From NCBI GenBank assembly GCA_002027195.1, contig MWJO01000099.1:1-32222 (forward strand): DNA of 32,222 nt, read 5' to 3'. The notes beneath the pieces were generated by a model that searched no databases, was not told where the DNA came from, and saw nothing but the letters and a program-made list of their open reading frames with translations. This stretch comes from Streptomyces sp. GKU 895. Its GTDB lineage: Bacteria; Actinomycetota; Actinomycetes; Streptomycetales; Streptomycetaceae. A program made the translations under genes and the position numbers. Of the stretch, positions 30,857 through 32,222 are shown piece after piece. Each line of letters begins with the position of its first letter. Position 1 is the first letter of the stretch.

Positions 30857-32222
30857 GTGGACAGCGAAGCACTGGTCGTCGGCGCAGGGCCGACCGGCCT
30901 GATGATGGCCACCGAGCTGCTCCGCCGCGGGATCGACACCAGAATCGTCGATCGCGCGGCCCGAAGGAACCCCCATGCAAAGGCGATTGTCCTCCAGCCG
31001 CGCGCGCTGGAGGTGATGGCCCGCCTCGGCCTGGAAGAACGCATCCGCGACGCGGCCCTGCCGCTCGTCGCCGCCAACTACTACACCCGCGGCCGCCGCG
31101 TCGCCCGCATCAACTTCCGCGGTCTGAAGGGCAGTCGCTTCGGTACCCCCCTCTCCCTCCCGCAGAACGAGACCGAGGGACTGCTGCTCGAGGCGCTGCA
31201 CGAAGCGGGCGGCCGGGTCGAGTACGGTCATCGGCTGACGGGCCTGGCGCAGGACGCCGACAGCGTGGCGGCCGACCTGTCGGGGACCGCCCACCGCACG
31301 GGCCGGCTGCTCGGCTGCGACGGCGCGTACAGCGCGGTCCGCGAACAGCTCGGTGTCGCTTTCACGGGGCCGACCTACCCCCAGTCGTTCGTCCTCGTCG
31401 ACGGGGAGTGGGAGACCCCGCTCGCCCCTGCCGAGGCGCACTACTTCATGGGCCCCGCGGGCGTTCTGGTCGTCGTCGGTCTCCCCGGTGGCCTCATACG
31501 TGTCTTCGGCAGCGCCCCGGAGGGCGCCACCGAGGAGAACGTCGAGGAGACGGTGCGGGCGATCGCCGCCGAGCGCAGCCCGGTCCCGCTGCGGCTGGCC
31601 TCCGTCGCCGGCTCGGGCCACTTCCGGGTGCACCGCAAGATGGCCGACCGGTTCCGCGAGGGGCGGGTGCTGCTCGCGGGCGACGCCGCGCATGTGCACA
31701 GCCCGGCCGGAGGGCAGGGCCTGAACACCAGCATCCAGGACGCGCACGAAGCGGCCTGGCGCCTCGCCGACGTGATCCGCGGCCGGCTACCCGAGGCCGC
31801 GCTCGGGGCGTGGGAGCGCGAACGCATGCATGTGGCGCGAGCCGTGGTCACCGACACCGACCGGCAGACCCGGCTGTGGACCTGGGGCGGCTGGCGCGAA
31901 CGGGCCCGCGACCTCGCGGCGTCCGCCGCCGAGCGCAGCGGCGTCCTCGACCGCGTCCTGCCGTCCCGCTTCGCGCAGATGGACCTGCGCTATCCCGCCG
32001 AGGGCCCCGCACTCGGGCCCCTCGGCCCCGGAACCCGGCTGCCGGACATCCCCCTTCCGTCCGGCGGCCGCACCCACGACCTGCTGCGCGAGGGGCGGCA
32101 CGCGCTGCTCGTCCTCGCGGGGCGCACCCCCTTCGCCGAGCGGGACGTACCCGTCTGCACGCATCTGGACGCGCGGACCGCCCGCGCCTGGGCGCACCGA
32201 CGTCCGGGAGCCGTGCTCGTAC
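30857..32222 (+). CDS. FAD-dependent aromatic monooxygenase, partial
   Basis: The frame is open to the right edge (455 codons). It is a class A flavoprotein monooxygenase (phenol/polyketide hydroxylase type) with VVGAGPTGLMMATELLRRG (7-25), the DG motif GCDGAYSAVR (153-162), and the GD motif LLAGDAAHVHSPAGGQGLN (272-290) followed by IQDAHEAAWRL. The last 70 residues (PGTRLPDIPLPSGGRTHDLL) enter the thioredoxin-like C-terminal domain of this subgroup. It uses NAD(P)H and oxygen to hydroxylate an aromatic or enolised ring. AGGAGG at 30838-30843 is 13 bases from GTG 30857; GTG 30845 is in frame but too close. It is divergent from the AfsA operon and plausibly tailors its product, though it may belong to genes beyond the edge. 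Confidence 0.88.
   Translation, partial: MDSEALVVGAGPTGLMMATELLRRGIDTRIVDRAARRNPHAKAIVLQPRALEVMARLGLEERIRDAALPLVAANYYTRGRRVARINFRGLKGSRFGTPLSLPQNETEGLLLEALHEAGGRVEYGHRLTGLAQDADSVAADLSGTAHRTGRLLGCDGAYSAVREQLGVAFTGPTYPQSFVLVDGEWETPLAPAEAHYFMGPAGVLVVVGLPGGLIRVFGSAPEGATEENVEETVRAIAAERSPVPLRLASVAGSGHFRVHRKMADRFREGRVLLAGDAAHVHSPAGGQGLNTSIQDAHEAAWRLADVIRGRLPEAALGAWERERMHVARAVVTDTDRQTRLWTWGGWRERARDLAASAAERSGVLDRVLPSRFAQMDLRYPAEGPALGPLGPGTRLPDIPLPSGGRTHDLLREGRHALLVLAGRTPFAERDVPVCTHLDARTARAWAHRRPGAVLV

Noticed and set aside
30857..32222. Treating the FAD monooxygenase as certainly part of the AfsA pathway
   Set aside because: It is only divergent and partial; its downstream neighbours are outside the window, so membership stays open.

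Overview
This is a very GC-rich window with strongly GC-biased third codon positions, frequent GTG starts and 4-base start/stop overlaps. Together with its families (AfsA-type butenolide synthase, HxlR, SHOCT/DUF6325 proteins, DUF4232 lipoprotein, a Ser/Thr kinase with a wall-binding domain) it points to a Streptomyces or close relative. There is no rRNA, CRISPR array, insertion sequence or phage gene.

Layout. 1-4260 (minus): a truncated MuiA/DUF4139 protein, a frame-broken membrane Ser/Thr kinase whose tail carries a peptidoglycan-binding domain, a small membrane protein and a DUF4232 lipoprotein. 4475-7624: an arsenic island with a BASS-type transporter, divergent arsI and arsR, then arsC and an ArsN1-type acetyltransferase, with no recognisable arsenite pump. 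7645-12360: a LysR/SDR divergent pair, a VOC gene remnant, a lipoprotein, an esterase, a RibD/DHFR-like protein and an amphi-Trp protein that ends in a 33-bp tandem repeat. 12522-14876: SHOCT and DUF6325 proteins, then an HxlR regulator divergent from an imine-reductase-like oxidoreductase across a clear dyad operator. 14902-16512: a Tat-exported L-amino-acid-oxidase-like flavoenzyme.

16513-16840 holds the most unusual object. A complete tRNA-Cys-like molecule appears with its halves in reversed order: the 3' half (anticodon arm GCA, T arm, acceptor 3' strand, U73) comes first, then 4 bases, then the 5' half (acceptor 5' strand, D arm). A 12-bp terminator hairpin follows. The acceptor strands pair along all 7 positions.

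16841-24324 (minus) reads as one seven-gene operon: sugar-type ABC binding protein, two permeases, ROK regulator, pyranose-2-oxidase/C-glycoside-3-oxidase-like GMC flavoenzyme, nucleoside-deaminase-like enzyme and a TIM-barrel isomerase/epimerase. My inference is import and oxidative cleavage of a glycoside. The deaminase raises the possibility that the substrate is a nucleoside-like compound.

24613-30429 (minus) is a second seven-gene operon: AfsA-like synthase, HAD phosphatase, KAS III, ACP, KAS II, ketoreductase and InhA/FabI-like enoyl reductase. It looks like a self-contained factory for a butenolide/gamma-butyrolactone-type small molecule. A divergent FAD monooxygenase runs off the right edge.

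Caution: four genes (binding protein, GMC oxidase, enoyl reductase, KAS III) each lack exactly one base in a GC-rich run while every motif on both sides is intact. The kinase tail is broken more than once. Uncorrected sequencing deletions are the simplest explanation, so these genes are probably intact in the organism.
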